From Bacillus spizizenii TU-B-10 (GTDB lineage Bacteria > Bacillota > Bacilli > Bacillales > Bacillaceae), in the NCBI RefSeq assembly GCF_000227465.1, contig NC_016047.1, positions 697,001 to 761,000 on the forward strand: a stretch of 64,000 bases of DNA, given 5' to 3'. The position numbers were made by a program, and so were the translations under genes. Positions 24,548 through 33,137 of this stretch are shown in pieces. Below the pieces are notes generated by a model. It saw only the letters and a list, made by a program, of their open reading frames with translations. It ran no database searches and had not been told where the DNA came from. How positions within the stretch are numbered: the first letter of the stretch is position 1; each line of letters begins with the position of its first letter.

Positions 24548-24820
24548 TTAATCTAAGATTGGCGGCGGTACAATCGGAGGTGTATTAACATTGGATGTAG
24601 CAGAGCTGCCGATAGATGTCTGGTCATTAACATCAGGATCATTTAAGAAGTTTTCCATTACGGATTCTGTAGGTGATGTATCACCGAAAGAAGAGTTGAT
24701 CCCTTGAGATTTATTATTGGCGGTATGGCTGTTATGCGCGGCTTCGCCTATTGTAATTGAACCATTGCCTGAAATGCTGTTGATCTTCAAATAATATAGA
24801 TTGATTACTGTAGTCGGCAT
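24548..24820 (-). CDS. ydgB: Spore GerPF-like protein YdgB
   Basis: A 90-residue relative of YdgA and GerPF: VINLYYLKINSISGNGSITIGEAAHNSHTANNKSQGINSSFGD, then DPDVNDQTSIGSSA and a Pro-rich tail (PPIVPPPILD). It shares with YdgA the segment AHNSHTANNK / LHNSHTANSK. The ATG at 24820 has GGAAGGGTG upstream; a longer frame to 24898 has no ribosome site. First gene of the ydgB-ydgA-cotP group. Confidence 0.8.
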   Translation of the reverse strand: MPTTVINLYYLKINSISGNGSITIGEAAHNSHTANNKSQGINSSFGDTSPTESVMENFLNDPDVNDQTSIGSSATSNVNTPPIVPPPILD

Positions 24821-24979
24821 CCCATCACACCCTTCCATCATTCTGTACAGTACAGTATGCGCCGCTGCATCCAATTGTTCCTTGTATTGGGGATTCAATA
24901 AGCAGAAGAGAATGAGGCGGCCTGTATTAATGATATGAGGATAAAACGGGCGGCCAAGTCTGGATAAAAATGAAATTTA

Positions 24980-25037
24980 TTGACATAAAATCCAATGGCA
25001 TGAAATAATACTCACAAATAACATTACTTTTGAGTAT
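24980..25037 (+). promoter_or_regulatory. ydgC promoter and inverted repeat
   Basis: TTGACA at 24980-24985 is followed by an AATAAT-like -10 near 25004. The arms ATACTCA (25008-25014) and TGAGTAT (25031-25037) flank 16 bases, a plausible TetR operator for YdgC at the transcription start. Confidence 0.55.
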
Positions 25038-25060
25038 CTTTTTGTGGAGGATGATCCTAG

Positions 25061-25660
25061 TTGAAAAGCAAAAAAGGACGTAAAGGGGAAGAAAGCCGGA
25101 AACGATTACTTAACGCTGCTGCTAATGAATTTGCGATTTGGGGATTTCATGAAACGAAAGTAAGTGAAATTGTGAAAAGAGCGGGACTGACGCAGCCTTC
25201 CTTTTATCTGTACTTTCAAAGCAAAGAAGCGATCTTTGAGGAGTTAATCAACGATTTTCACTCTCGTGTCAGAAAGCTGACAGAGTCACTCCTCCTAGAA
25301 AACGGATTACACACGGAGGATGTGTCAAAACGGGTGCTGTCTGCTGTGGAAACTGTTTTTCAATGTCTGGCTGAGGACAAGGATGTAACCAAGATCGGCT
25401 TTTTTCTCAACCCAGAGGCGAAACAAATGAAAAAAGACTTGGCGATGGCTTTGAAAGAAAACCTAGAAGCAGAACAGCGGCTTGGCTATTTTCACTCCGA
25501 GCTGGACATGGAAACGGTCGCTGAGTGTTTGATCGGCATGATCGAACATTTAACGGATTCCTTTTTGTTAACCGGAATAAAAGATCCGGCAAGCCTCGCC
25601 GCAGAGGTTGTAAATCTTTTAATATACGGGATGCTCCCAAAAGGGAGTGACGTAAGGTGA
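25061..25660 (+). CDS. ydgC: TetR-family regulator YdgC
   Basis: A 199-residue TetR regulator. The helix-turn-helix is at about residues 10-55 (SRKRLLNAAANEFAIWGFHETKVSEIV, GLTQPSFYLYFQSKEAIFEELI); the C-terminal ligand domain has no recognised ligand. The start is TTG with TGGAGG ten bases upstream. It is cotranscribed with the DoxX-like ydgD, and the inverted repeat upstream suggests autoregulation. Confidence 0.87.
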   Translation: MKSKKGRKGEESRKRLLNAAANEFAIWGFHETKVSEIVKRAGLTQPSFYLYFQSKEAIFEELINDFHSRVRKLTESLLLENGLHTEDVSKRVLSAVETVFQCLAEDKDVTKIGFFLNPEAKQMKKDLAMALKENLEAEQRLGYFHSELDMETVAECLIGMIEHLTDSFLLTGIKDPASLAAEVVNLLIYGMLPKGSDVR

Positions 25661-25665
25661 TATCT

Positions 25666-26001
25666 ATGATTATGAAAGTCAGTTTGGCAGCTTTTATGCT
25701 CGCGGGAGGCATCATAAAGGTGTTCCGCGTTCCCTTTCAAGTTGAGCATTGGCGGCATTATCAATATCCATTATGGTTTCTGACTGTTACTGGTATTCTT
25801 GAAATAGCCGGGGCACTTGCTATGACAGCGGGAATTTGGAATCGGTATGCAGCATTTGGAGCAGGCGTCCTGTTTGTCGTTCTCATGGCGGGAGCGGTTC
25901 ATGCGCACATTGTTCGAGCGCATCAATCGCTTCTCATGACGATACCCGCAGCGATCTGTTTGATTATTTCGATCATGATCATTATTAGAGAGTTCACGTA
26001 A
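25666..26001 (+). CDS. ydgD: DoxX-like membrane protein YdgD
   Basis: A 111-residue four-helix membrane protein of the DoxX-like family: MKVSLAAFMLAGGIIKVFRVPFQVEHWRHYQYPLWFL, then GILEIAGALAMTAGIWNRYAAFGAGVLFVVLMAGAVHAH. The N-terminal GTG at 25657 overlaps the ydgC stop; the ATG at 25666 with AAGGTG six bases before it is preferred. It is probably controlled by YdgC. The reaction is unknown. Confidence 0.8.
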   Translation: MIMKVSLAAFMLAGGIIKVFRVPFQVEHWRHYQYPLWFLTVTGILEIAGALAMTAGIWNRYAAFGAGVLFVVLMAGAVHAHIVRAHQSLLMTIPAAICLIISIMIIIREFT

Positions 26002-26120
26002 GCTTTTCTCTTATATTTCCACAGTCTTTTATTTTGGTTTGCAGGAAATCTATTTCTCTTATCGAATGATAGAGAGTCAGAGGCTTAAACCAGCTTATTT
26101 TTTATTTGTACGCAGTGATT

Positions 26121-26144
26121 GTCCGGCATTGGCTGGACTTTTTT
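26121..26144 (+). terminator. Short terminator or attenuator before ydgE
   Basis: GTCCGGC / GCTGGAC (one G-T pair) with loop ATTG and six T, ending 17 bases before the ydgE ATG and next to its ribosome site. Confidence 0.6.
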
Positions 26145-26161
26145 CATAAGGAGGAAACAGG

Positions 26162-26635
26162 ATGACGTTAACCTTGGAAGAGATGACTGTAGAAGAGTTC
26201 GAAGCATTTCGCGGGATGTCCGTGCAAAATTATGCGAAACAAAACATAAAATCGGGAACTTGGACAGAAAAGGAGGCGTTCGAAAAATCGGAGCAGGCAT
26301 ATGAAAACATGATTCCGGAGGGACGAAACAGCAGCAATCATTATTTTTGGAACATCACAAATGAACAAGGAGAAAGGATGGGGTGGCTCTGGCTGTATGC
26401 TGATCCGTTTCATCCGCAAAAGGAAGCGTTTATCTATTCCTTTGGATTGTATGAAGCCTTTCGCGGAAAAGGGCTGGCTCAATTGGCGCTTCAAACGCTG
26501 GATGAAAGAGCAAGAGAGCTTGGTGCGGAAAGACTTGCTCTTCATGTGTTTGCGCACAACGAGACAGCCGTCTATCTTTATCAGAAGATGGGATATGCCA
26601 TGACCAATATACGTATGCGGAAACCGCTGTGCTGA
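26162..26635 (+). CDS. ydgE: GNAT-family N-acetyltransferase YdgE
   Basis: A 157-residue GNAT enzyme: the acetyl-CoA motif A FEAFRGKGLAQLALQTLDERARELGAERLALHVFAHNETAVYLYQKMGY carries the pyrophosphate loop (R-G-K-G-L-A). The acceptor substrate is unknown. The ATG has AAGGAGG ten bases before it. It stands alone, preceded by a small terminator-like hairpin. Confidence 0.82.
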   Translation: MTLTLEEMTVEEFEAFRGMSVQNYAKQNIKSGTWTEKEAFEKSEQAYENMIPEGRNSSNHYFWNITNEQGERMGWLWLYADPFHPQKEAFIYSFGLYEAFRGKGLAQLALQTLDERARELGAERLALHVFAHNETAVYLYQKMGYAMTNIRMRKPLC

Positions 26636-26645
26636 TAAAAGCTGC

Positions 26646-26946
26646 TTACTTAAGCGGTTTACCAAACACAATATGCCAATGTAGATGTTTAGAGTCCTGG
26701 TAAGCTCCTAAGTTGGTGATCACACGGCATGCGCCTTTTTCTTCCGTCACCATGGAAGCGACCTTTTGAATGACTCCCATTAATTCAAGAAGCAAGCCAT
26801 GGTCGTGCTCTTCCAGGGTGATCAATGAGGAGATAAGGCTTTGTATGATAGTATGCCAATACGTTATCTGTCTCTAGTACCTTATTCACTTTCGTTTTGC
26901 CGCTAAAAACCTCATCACAGTAAAAGTCTTCAGTCATATGATCCAT
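26646..26946 (-). pseudogene. HIT-family hydrolase with internal deletion
   Basis: On the minus strand, from an ATG at 26946 (or 26939), the frame reads MDHMTEDFYCDEVFSGKTKVNKVLETDNVLAYYHTKPY. It then jumps frame to SLITLEEHDHGLLLELMGVIQKVASMVTEEKGACRVITNLGAYQDSKHLHWHIVFGKPLK, the C-terminal part of a histidine triad protein (HLHWHI). About 40 bases that should encode the conserved WPVHIVVIPKKHI-type strand are missing at the junction. Confidence 0.8.
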
Positions 26947-27028
26947 CCTCACTTTGTTTGTTTCATTTAATAATCTTCTGCATTTCTTCATCACCTCCCT
27001 TCTATTGTGGGAAATTTCCATTTGAATG

Positions 27029-27060
27029 ATCAAGGGCCGCACACCCTTGATATTTTTTTG
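27029..27060 (+). terminator. Terminator upstream of the sugar cassette
   Basis: ATCAAGGG / CCCTTGAT with a 7-base loop followed by seven T. It insulates the cassette from ydgE. Confidence 0.8.
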
Positions 27061-27148
27061 CCTATGAACATGAATTATCGCAGGCTTGATCGACGGCTAA
27101 AGGAGAGGCCTGCTGTTAAAAACAGCAAAAAAAGATTGACCTGTAAAA

Positions 27149-27265
27149 TGTAAGGGGTTACAATTGAAAACAATTAGGAAAGACTTTCCCTGTTTTTAAA
27201 TTAGTATTATAAATATTTTAGGAATTACTTTTATTTTCTAATGATATATAGGGAAAGACTTTCTT
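27149..27265 (+). promoter_or_regulatory. Control region of the sugar cassette: two LacI-like operators and a cre-like site
   Basis: AGGAAAGACTTTCCCT (27176-27191) and AGGGAAAGACTTTCTT (27250-27265) are two copies of a GGAAAG-A-CTTTCC palindrome, 74 bp apart. This is suited to looping by the LacI-type regulator encoded second in the cassette. TGTAAGGGGTTACA (27149-27162) resembles a CcpA cre with two mismatches. An AT-rich TATTATAAAT stands between the operators as a probable -10. Confidence 0.65.
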
Positions 27266-27292
27266 TATTTTCGCAGAATGGGAGTGGTAATC

Positions 27293-28318
27293 ATGGGAAA
27301 TGTACAGGTTGGGCTACTAGGTGCGGGACGGATGGGAGCTTTTCATGGAGAAAGTATTGCGTTCCGCGTGAAAGGGGCAGATTTGTATGCGGTTGCAGAT
27401 CCGGTTCCGGGTAATGCAGAAGCACTAGCAAAAAAGCTCGGCTCAAATATTAAAGCGTTTACAGATCCGTTAGACATGCTGGAGCACCCGGATATTGATG
27501 CGGTCATTATTGCTTCGCCGGCAAGGACGCATGCCGCAAACATTATTGCAGCGGCAAAGAAGGGGAAAGCTGTATTTTGTGAGAAACCGATGGCTGTCAC
27601 GCTGGAAGAAGCGGATGAAGTCATCAGGGTAGTGAATGAAGAGTCTGTTCCGCTTCAGATCGGTTTTAACAGACGTTTCGCTAAAGGCTTTCGCAGTGCG
27701 TATGAGGAAATCCGCGCAGGAAAAATCGGCACGCCTCAGTTAATGCGTTCCATCACAAGAGACCCGGCACTCGGTGATCCGACACCAATTCCTCAATGGA
27801 CGATCTTCTTAGAGACGCTGATTCATGACTTTGATACGTTACTCTACCTCAATCCAAATGCGAAGCCGATTGAAGTCTATGCCGCTGCTGATGCGCTAGT
27901 CAGACCTGATTTTAAAGACAAAGGTTTTTTGGATACTGCAGTTGTCACGATCAAATTTGATAACGGAGCGATCGCAACGGCGGAAGCGAACTTCCAAGCC
28001 GTTTATGGATATGATGTCCGCGGAGAAGTGTTCGGTTCTGAAGGCATGCTGACCATCGGAGATATCCGCCATACAAACATGACAAGGTATAACAAAGACG
28101 GAGTCAGCTACAACACAATTCGCTACGACCAGGATTTATTATTTGATGCTTATGTTGATGAATTGCAATCGTTTGTTGATGCCGTTCGAAATAATAATCC
28201 AACCTCAGTAACAGGTGAAGATGCGCGTGCAGCACTTGCCATTGCCGCAGCTTGTATAGAATCTTGCAAAATGAAGCAGCCTGTCACATTAAAAGACGGA
28301 GTGCCGCAAACGGTTTGA
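27293..28318 (+). CDS. Gfo/Idh/MocA-family dehydrogenase (inositol dehydrogenase-like)
   Basis: A 341-residue NAD(P)-dependent oxidoreductase. The N-terminal Rossmann motif is GLLGAGRMGAFHG, and the catalytic-lysine motif is FCEKPMAVT. The C-terminal alpha/beta domain has GFNRRFAKGF and FLETLIHDFDTLLYLNP, with a conserved D-H-D arrangement as in myo-inositol dehydrogenases (IolG, IolX). It would oxidise an inositol or sugar to a keto compound. The ATG at 27293 follows GGGAGTGG; an ATG at 27278 precedes the ribosome site. It leads a four-gene cassette of dehydrogenase, regulator, transporter and epimerase. Confidence 0.87.
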   Translation: MGNVQVGLLGAGRMGAFHGESIAFRVKGADLYAVADPVPGNAEALAKKLGSNIKAFTDPLDMLEHPDIDAVIIASPARTHAANIIAAAKKGKAVFCEKPMAVTLEEADEVIRVVNEESVPLQIGFNRRFAKGFRSAYEEIRAGKIGTPQLMRSITRDPALGDPTPIPQWTIFLETLIHDFDTLLYLNPNAKPIEVYAAADALVRPDFKDKGFLDTAVVTIKFDNGAIATAEANFQAVYGYDVRGEVFGSEGMLTIGDIRHTNMTRYNKDGVSYNTIRYDQDLLFDAYVDELQSFVDAVRNNNPTSVTGEDARAALAIAAACIESCKMKQPVTLKDGVPQTV

Positions 28319-28411
28319 GTTTTTCATAGAAGAAGCGCCTTTTTAAAAAGAAATTCCTGTCGGCATTCGTTTATACTAGAGAGGATCTATTTTATAAAGG
28401 TGGCCTTCTTA

Positions 28412-29416
28412 ATGAAAACAACCATTTATGATGTTGCGAAGGAAGCAAACGTTTCAATCTCTACAGTTTCAAAGGTTCTTAATCATACAGGCAATATAAG
28501 TGAAAAAACGAAAAAAAGAATTTGGAAAGTGATTGAGGAGCTTCAATATCAGCCAAGTGTTGTGACTTCAACGAGAAAAATGATGAAGACCATCGGGCTG
28601 CTCATTCCTGACATCGCTAATCCATTTATGGCCGAGCTGGCCAGAGCTGTGGAGGACAGCGGCCGTAAAAAGGACTTTAGTGTCATCATATGCAGTACGG
28701 ACAACAATTCACTGAGAGAAGAAGAATATATCACCATGCTGAAGCAAAAACATGTAGACGGCATTATTGTGGCGACGGGTCTCAAGAACAGTCAGGCGAT
28801 ACGTGAACTGATTGAAAGCGACATGCCTGTTGTCATGCTATCGAGAGATATACCGCATCTGCCTGTAGACACTGTAGTGGCGGATGATTTTAAAGGGGGA
28901 TATGAGGCAGCCGTCCATTTAGCCCAATTAGGGCATACAAATATAGCTGTCATAGCAGAAAAGATTAACAATACATCAATTAAAAATCGTGTCATCGGCT
29001 TTAAAGAAGGACTGCAGGTTTCAGGAATCCAAATCGATGAATCAGCCATTCTGGACTGTCCGTATGACTTGTCAGCCAGTAAAGACATCAGTTTAAAGCT
29101 GCTTCATCAGAAACATAGGCCGACGGCTGTCTTTGTGACGACTGAGTTGCTTGGTTTAGGGGTTTTGCAGGCTGCAAGGCAGCTTCACATTTCTATTCCT
29201 TCATCTCTTTCACTGGTTGGGTTTGATAACAGCATCCTGGCAAAGATCAGTGATCCTCAGTTAACGACAATCGCACAGCCGACTGAAGAAATGGGAGAAA
29301 AGGCAATTGAACTGCTGATAGACGGCATGGCTCATTCAAAGCAAAAGAAAGCGGTACAGCGGGTGATGCTGTCTCCTTCATTAATCGTGCGGGATTCAAC
29401 GGCCTCACTGTTATAA
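28412..29416 (+). CDS. LacI-family transcriptional regulator
   Basis: A 334-residue regulator. The LacI helix-turn-helix is TTIYDVAKEANVSISTVSKVLN with the hinge helix following at about residues 45-58. A periplasmic-binding-like effector domain follows (MKTIGLLIPDIANPFMAELARAVED; SLSLVGFDN). It is read with the dehydrogenase and the transporter and probably represses the cassette through the two GGAAAG palindromes upstream. The ATG at 28412 has AAGGTGG eight bases before; a GTG at 28400 is within the ribosome site. Confidence 0.88.
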   Translation: MKTTIYDVAKEANVSISTVSKVLNHTGNISEKTKKRIWKVIEELQYQPSVVTSTRKMMKTIGLLIPDIANPFMAELARAVEDSGRKKDFSVIICSTDNNSLREEEYITMLKQKHVDGIIVATGLKNSQAIRELIESDMPVVMLSRDIPHLPVDTVVADDFKGGYEAAVHLAQLGHTNIAVIAEKINNTSIKNRVIGFKEGLQVSGIQIDESAILDCPYDLSASKDISLKLLHQKHRPTAVFVTTELLGLGVLQAARQLHISIPSSLSLVGFDNSILAKISDPQLTTIAQPTEEMGEKAIELLIDGMAHSKQKKAVQRVMLSPSLIVRDSTASLL

Positions 29417-29501
29417 CCCTTTTGGCATTGGGGGATCTTTCTCTAAAACGGAGGAATCTCCCTTGCTTAAACGTCAAATACTATAAGTTGGAGGTTTCTT
29501 G

Positions 29502-30845
29502 ATGACATCCAAAAAGGCCTATATCAGTCTTATTTACTTTTTCGGGGCATTAGGAGGTTTGCTGTTCGGGTACGATACAGGTGTAATATCCGGCGCTCTG
29601 CTGTTTATAAGGGAAGACATGGAGCTGACTCCATTTTTAGAAGGATTAGTTGTCAGTGGAGTGCTGATTGGCGCTTTAGTTGGCGCAGCCTTTTGCGGAA
29701 GATTTTCCGATCGTTATGGCAGGAAAAAAACCATCATCTGGCTGGGTGTGCTTTTTACAATTGGAGCCATTGGAACAGGCCTGGCTCATAATATCGGAAT
29801 ATTATTACTATTCAGAATAGAACTGGGCATAGCGGTTGGAGGAGCCTCGGCAATTGTTCCTTTGTATTTGTCAGAAATGGCACCTGCCGCAATCAGAGGC
29901 AGAATCGCTTCATTGAATACACTGATGAATTCTTTCGGGATTCTCATGGCTTATATTGTGAACTTTGTTTTTTCATCTTCCGGCAGGTGGGATCTGATGC
30001 TCCTATTAGCAGTGATTCCCTCCTTCATTCTCATGGCCGGCATGTTTTTTATGCCTGAAAGCCCGCGATGGGTGTTGCAGAAAAGAAGTGAGGATGAAGC
30101 ACGCCATATTTTGCTCCTGACGAGAGATCCGAAAACAATCGATGCTGAGATTCGCAGTATGAAAGAGATCAAGACGGAAGAGCGTGTTTCAATATCAATA
30201 TTATTATCGCCGGCAATCAGGCCGATCTTATTTATCGGTATTGGGGTCGCCATCTTTCAGCAAGTGATAGGCACGAATACGATTATTTATTATACACCGA
30301 CGATCTTAGAAAATGCGGGGTTCGGCGCTTCCAGTGCCATTGCAGGAACCATTGGCATCGGCATTATCAATGTCTTATTTACGATCCTCGGCTTGCTGCT
30401 GATTGATATGATAGGCCGAAGAAACCTCATGCTGATTGGCAATGTCGGAATGTCTTTGGCACTTGGTATTTTGGGGGTCAGTACGCTTTTCTTTCATGCA
30501 CCCGGGTGGCTGCTGTTATCCTGCTTATGCTTGTTTATGGTAGCGTATTCAGCGAGCTGGGGAATGGTCGTTTGGGTTGTGCTGGCTGAAATTTTCCCGT
30601 TACACATCAGGGGGACGGCATTGGGGATCGCAAGTACTTGTCTGTGGCTGGCAAATATTGCGGTGTCGCTGTCCTTCCCGCTGCTTTTAGATCTGATTGG
30701 TACAGGTATTTTATTTCTCATGTACGGTGCCATTGGCGTCCTTGCCTTTCTCTTTGTCTATAAATTTGTGCCGGAGACAAAAGGCAAATCATTGGAACAG
30801 ATTGAAGGAGAAATCATGTCAAAGAATACAGCTTCATCTTTCTAA
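29502..30845 (+). CDS. MFS sugar/inositol transporter
   Basis: A 447-residue twelve-helix transporter of the sugar porter family. Signatures seen: GALGGLLFGYDTGVISGAL at the N-terminus, GRFSDRYGRKKTII (D-R-x-G-R-K), PESPRWVLQK at the end of helix 6, QQVIGTNTIIYYTP in helix 7 and PETKGKSLEQIE at the end. Closest in style to IolT, CsbC and AraE, proton symporters. With the dehydrogenase and epimerase it points to inositol or a rare sugar as substrate. GGAGG lies nine bases before the ATG; a TTG three bases earlier is also possible. Confidence 0.88.
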   Translation: MTSKKAYISLIYFFGALGGLLFGYDTGVISGALLFIREDMELTPFLEGLVVSGVLIGALVGAAFCGRFSDRYGRKKTIIWLGVLFTIGAIGTGLAHNIGILLLFRIELGIAVGGASAIVPLYLSEMAPAAIRGRIASLNTLMNSFGILMAYIVNFVFSSSGRWDLMLLLAVIPSFILMAGMFFMPESPRWVLQKRSEDEARHILLLTRDPKTIDAEIRSMKEIKTEERVSISILLSPAIRPILFIGIGVAIFQQVIGTNTIIYYTPTILENAGFGASSAIAGTIGIGIINVLFTILGLLLIDMIGRRNLMLIGNVGMSLALGILGVSTLFFHAPGWLLLSCLCLFMVAYSASWGMVVWVVLAEIFPLHIRGTALGIASTCLWLANIAVSLSFPLLLDLIGTGILFLMYGAIGVLAFLFVYKFVPETKGKSLEQIEGEIMSKNTASSF

Positions 30846-30860
30846 AAGGGGGATTTCAAT

Positions 30861-31682
30861 ATGGGAAGAGAATATGGGTTATGCTTATGGACTTTCGGCA
30901 GCATTCCATTTGAACAAAAATGCCGGCTGGCTGCAGAAATCGGAGTAGACGGAGTTGAGGTCGAGGGGGATATTTCTCTGAATCCGAAAGAGCTTGCCGA
31001 AACACTGGCTGCTCATCATGTAAAGGTTTTATCGGTAACGCCAAGGAATGTGGATATTTCAAGCACGAATGAAGAGGTTCGGTCAAAGGCTGTACAATAT
31101 TTCTTGGACTTACTGGACTGGGCTGTGGATTTAGGCGCTCCCCGTATCTGTCTTCACGGTGATGTCGGCAAAGTGAGAGGGAGCGGTGATGATGAGAGGG
31201 ATTGGAGTTTATTGGTCGAAAGCTCTAAAAAGATTATGGCTAAAGCGGAGGAATTACAAATTCAGGTGGTATTCGAAGTATTGAACCGGTACGAAAATCA
31301 TCAAGTGGTCACTGGCGAAGAAGCTCTACAATTCATACGTGATGTCGGCAGTTCCAAACTCGATGTTCTTCTCGATGCGTATCATATGAACATAGAAGAG
31401 GCTGATCCTGTGAAGGCCATTGAAATGACAGGGCAGAAACTCGGAGTCTATCACGTGGCTGATTCAAATCGCCAGGCCATCGGAAACGGCCATGCCAATC
31501 TGAAAGAGCAAATCGAAGCACTCCATTCTATCGGTTATAAAGGCCCGATTATTATGGAGATGGTGGCAGCCGGTCCTGACCCTTTTACTCCGGTAAAAGG
31601 AAATAGCTATCTGGAAGTGGTGACGGGGTACTTTAAGTCATCTCTAGAGACATTAAGGTCATGGGAAGGTTTGAAAATATAA
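30861..31682 (+). CDS. TIM-barrel sugar epimerase/isomerase (IolI / tagatose-3-epimerase type)
   Basis: A 273-residue AP-endonuclease-2-like barrel. Likely metal ligands are Glu139 (VVFEVLNRYENH), Asp172 (VLLDAYHMN), His198 (VYHVADSNR) and Glu233 (IIMEMV); the R-Y-E-N-H stretch is usual in D-tagatose/D-allulose 3-epimerases. It could also be an inosose isomerase like IolI. Last gene of the cassette, 15 bases after the transporter, followed by a terminator. It probably interconverts the keto product of the dehydrogenase. Confidence 0.83.
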   Translation: MGREYGLCLWTFGSIPFEQKCRLAAEIGVDGVEVEGDISLNPKELAETLAAHHVKVLSVTPRNVDISSTNEEVRSKAVQYFLDLLDWAVDLGAPRICLHGDVGKVRGSGDDERDWSLLVESSKKIMAKAEELQIQVVFEVLNRYENHQVVTGEEALQFIRDVGSSKLDVLLDAYHMNIEEADPVKAIEMTGQKLGVYHVADSNRQAIGNGHANLKEQIEALHSIGYKGPIIMEMVAAGPDPFTPVKGNSYLEVVTGYFKSSLETLRSWEGLKI

Positions 31683-31686
31683 AGAA

Positions 31687-31716
31687 AAAGGACAACATGT
31701 GTTGTTCTTTTTTTTT
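31687..31716 (+). terminator. Terminator of the sugar cassette
   Basis: AAAGGACAAC / GTTGTTCTTT with a 4-base loop (one G-T pair), followed by a long T run. Confidence 0.85.
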
Positions 31717-31784
31717 GTCAATATTCTATGGAGCTCCTCGCCTGTAACGACTAACCAAACTTATTTTCCTCCATTTAAATGAAT

Positions 31785-31888
31785 CTGACTAATGTCAGTT
31801 TTTCAATTGAAAACCATTTAATAACAAATGATTATCATAAGTTTTTTATAAATTAACAGTTTACAATCTGACTAAGGTCAGGTAAAGT
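31785..31888 (+). promoter_or_regulatory. Promoter with paired CTGAC-N4-GTCAG operators (MFS-TetR operon)
   Basis: CTGACTAATGTCAG (31785-31798) and CTGACTAAGGTCAG (31868-31881) are perfect inverted repeats, 83 bp apart. The second lies in the spacer of a promoter TTTACA (31860-31865)-N17-TAAAGT (31883-31888). They are good candidates for the operator of the TetR regulator at the end of the operon. Confidence 0.7.
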
Positions 31889-31934
31889 GAGTGTGACCAA
31901 ATAAATCGATGAACAAAAAAGGAGAAGAAATCTG

Positions 31935-33137
31935 ATGGAGGTACAAGTAGAAAAAATACATACTGCAAAAATGTGGTCCTTATCATTTATTTTTGTCACA
32001 CTTTCAAATGCCTTTTTATTTATGGTGTTTGAAATGTTATTGCCGACATTGCCATTGTTTGTAACTGCTATCGGAGGAGGGGCAAAGCAAGTCGGATTGG
32101 TTACAGGTATTTTTATGATATCTGCCATTGCCATACGTCCTTTTGCAGGGGTTTTGGCAAAACGATTTAATAAAAAATATTTACTTATATTTGGAATTGT
32201 TATCAGTGCCTGCTCAACCGGTGCATATTATTTGGCGTCAGATGTGAGCGTCCTATTGCTCATTCGCTTAATACATGGTGCCGGTTTTGGATTAGCAACT
32301 ACTTATTTTGCCACGATTGCCGCGGAAATTATTCCGAAGGAGCGCCGAGGTGAGGGGATTGGATATTTTGGGGTAGGCGAAACGATTGCAGTTTCGGTTG
32401 GACCTATGATTGGTATCGCAGCACTGGAGCTTTATGATTTTGAGAGGCTTTTTCTAGGCGGGATGTCCATTCTTTTACTGGCTGTGCTTATGGCTGCACT
32501 TGTGCGGAGGCGGCCTGAAGCAAAAGATACGGCTGAAAAGGGAATGGTAAAGGTAAAGGTGTTAGAAAGACGTGTGCTGTTTCCTTCGTTTCTTATTTTA
32601 TTAGTAGGCATTGCTGCATCTGGGATCATGTCCTTCTTTTCACTCTATGCGATCGAAAAGGGTTTCCGAAGTGTCGGAATGTTCTTCTTTCTGATTGCGG
32701 CAGCCAGTTTTTTTATACGTCTTATCTCCGGGAAAGTATTTGACCGATTCGGAGCGGCAGCCATCCTTATTCCCGCATCAATATCTTCAATAGCAGGCCT
32801 TTCAATATTATATATTGCCCAAACCAATGCAATGTTTTTTACTGCGGCAATATGTTACGGTTTTGGGTTCGGCTCAATATTTCCGGCTATCCAGACATGG
32901 TGTATCAATCTTGTAGAAGAGCATGAACATGAGGATGCTATGGGGACATTCTTTAATTTTTTTGATATGGGTATTGGCGGAGGCTCGTTGTTATTAGGTG
33001 TGGTGGCAACGATCTATTCTTATCAGGAGCTTTATATCGCTTCCGTTTTGGTGTACCTGCTGTTTCTTTTATTATATATTTTATTTATCTGTTCCAAGAG
33101 AAAACGGAGAAATAATGTAGGGAGGGCAGAACAGTGA
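31935..33137 (+). CDS. MFS multidrug-type efflux transporter
   Basis: A 400-residue twelve-helix major facilitator. Motif A-like GVLAKRFNKKYLLIFG sits between helices 2 and 3, and the motif C-like GYFGVGETIAVSVGPMIG in helix 5 marks an antiporter (DHA1 style). The substrate is unknown. AAAAGGAGAAG precedes the ATG. The TetR gene starts inside its stop codon (GTGA overlap), so the pair forms a self-controlled export module. Confidence 0.87.
   Translation: MEVQVEKIHTAKMWSLSFIFVTLSNAFLFMVFEMLLPTLPLFVTAIGGGAKQVGLVTGIFMISAIAIRPFAGVLAKRFNKKYLLIFGIVISACSTGAYYLASDVSVLLLIRLIHGAGFGLATTYFATIAAEIIPKERRGEGIGYFGVGETIAVSVGPMIGIAALELYDFERLFLGGMSILLLAVLMAALVRRRPEAKDTAEKGMVKVKVLERRVLFPSFLILLVGIAASGIMSFFSLYAIEKGFRSVGMFFFLIAAASFFIRLISGKVFDRFGAAAILIPASISSIAGLSILYIAQTNAMFFTAAICYGFGFGSIFPAIQTWCINLVEEHEHEDAMGTFFNFFDMGIGGGSLLLGVVATIYSYQELYIASVLVYLLFLLLYILFICSKRKRRNNVGRAEQ

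Noticed and set aside
26168-26671. 167-aa minus-strand frame opposite ydgE
   Set aside because: The plus strand has a complete GNAT motif and a strong ribosome site.
27110-27128. GCTGTTAAAAACAGC hairpin as a terminator
   Set aside because: The run beside it is A rather than T on the plus strand, and on the minus strand the T run precedes the stem.
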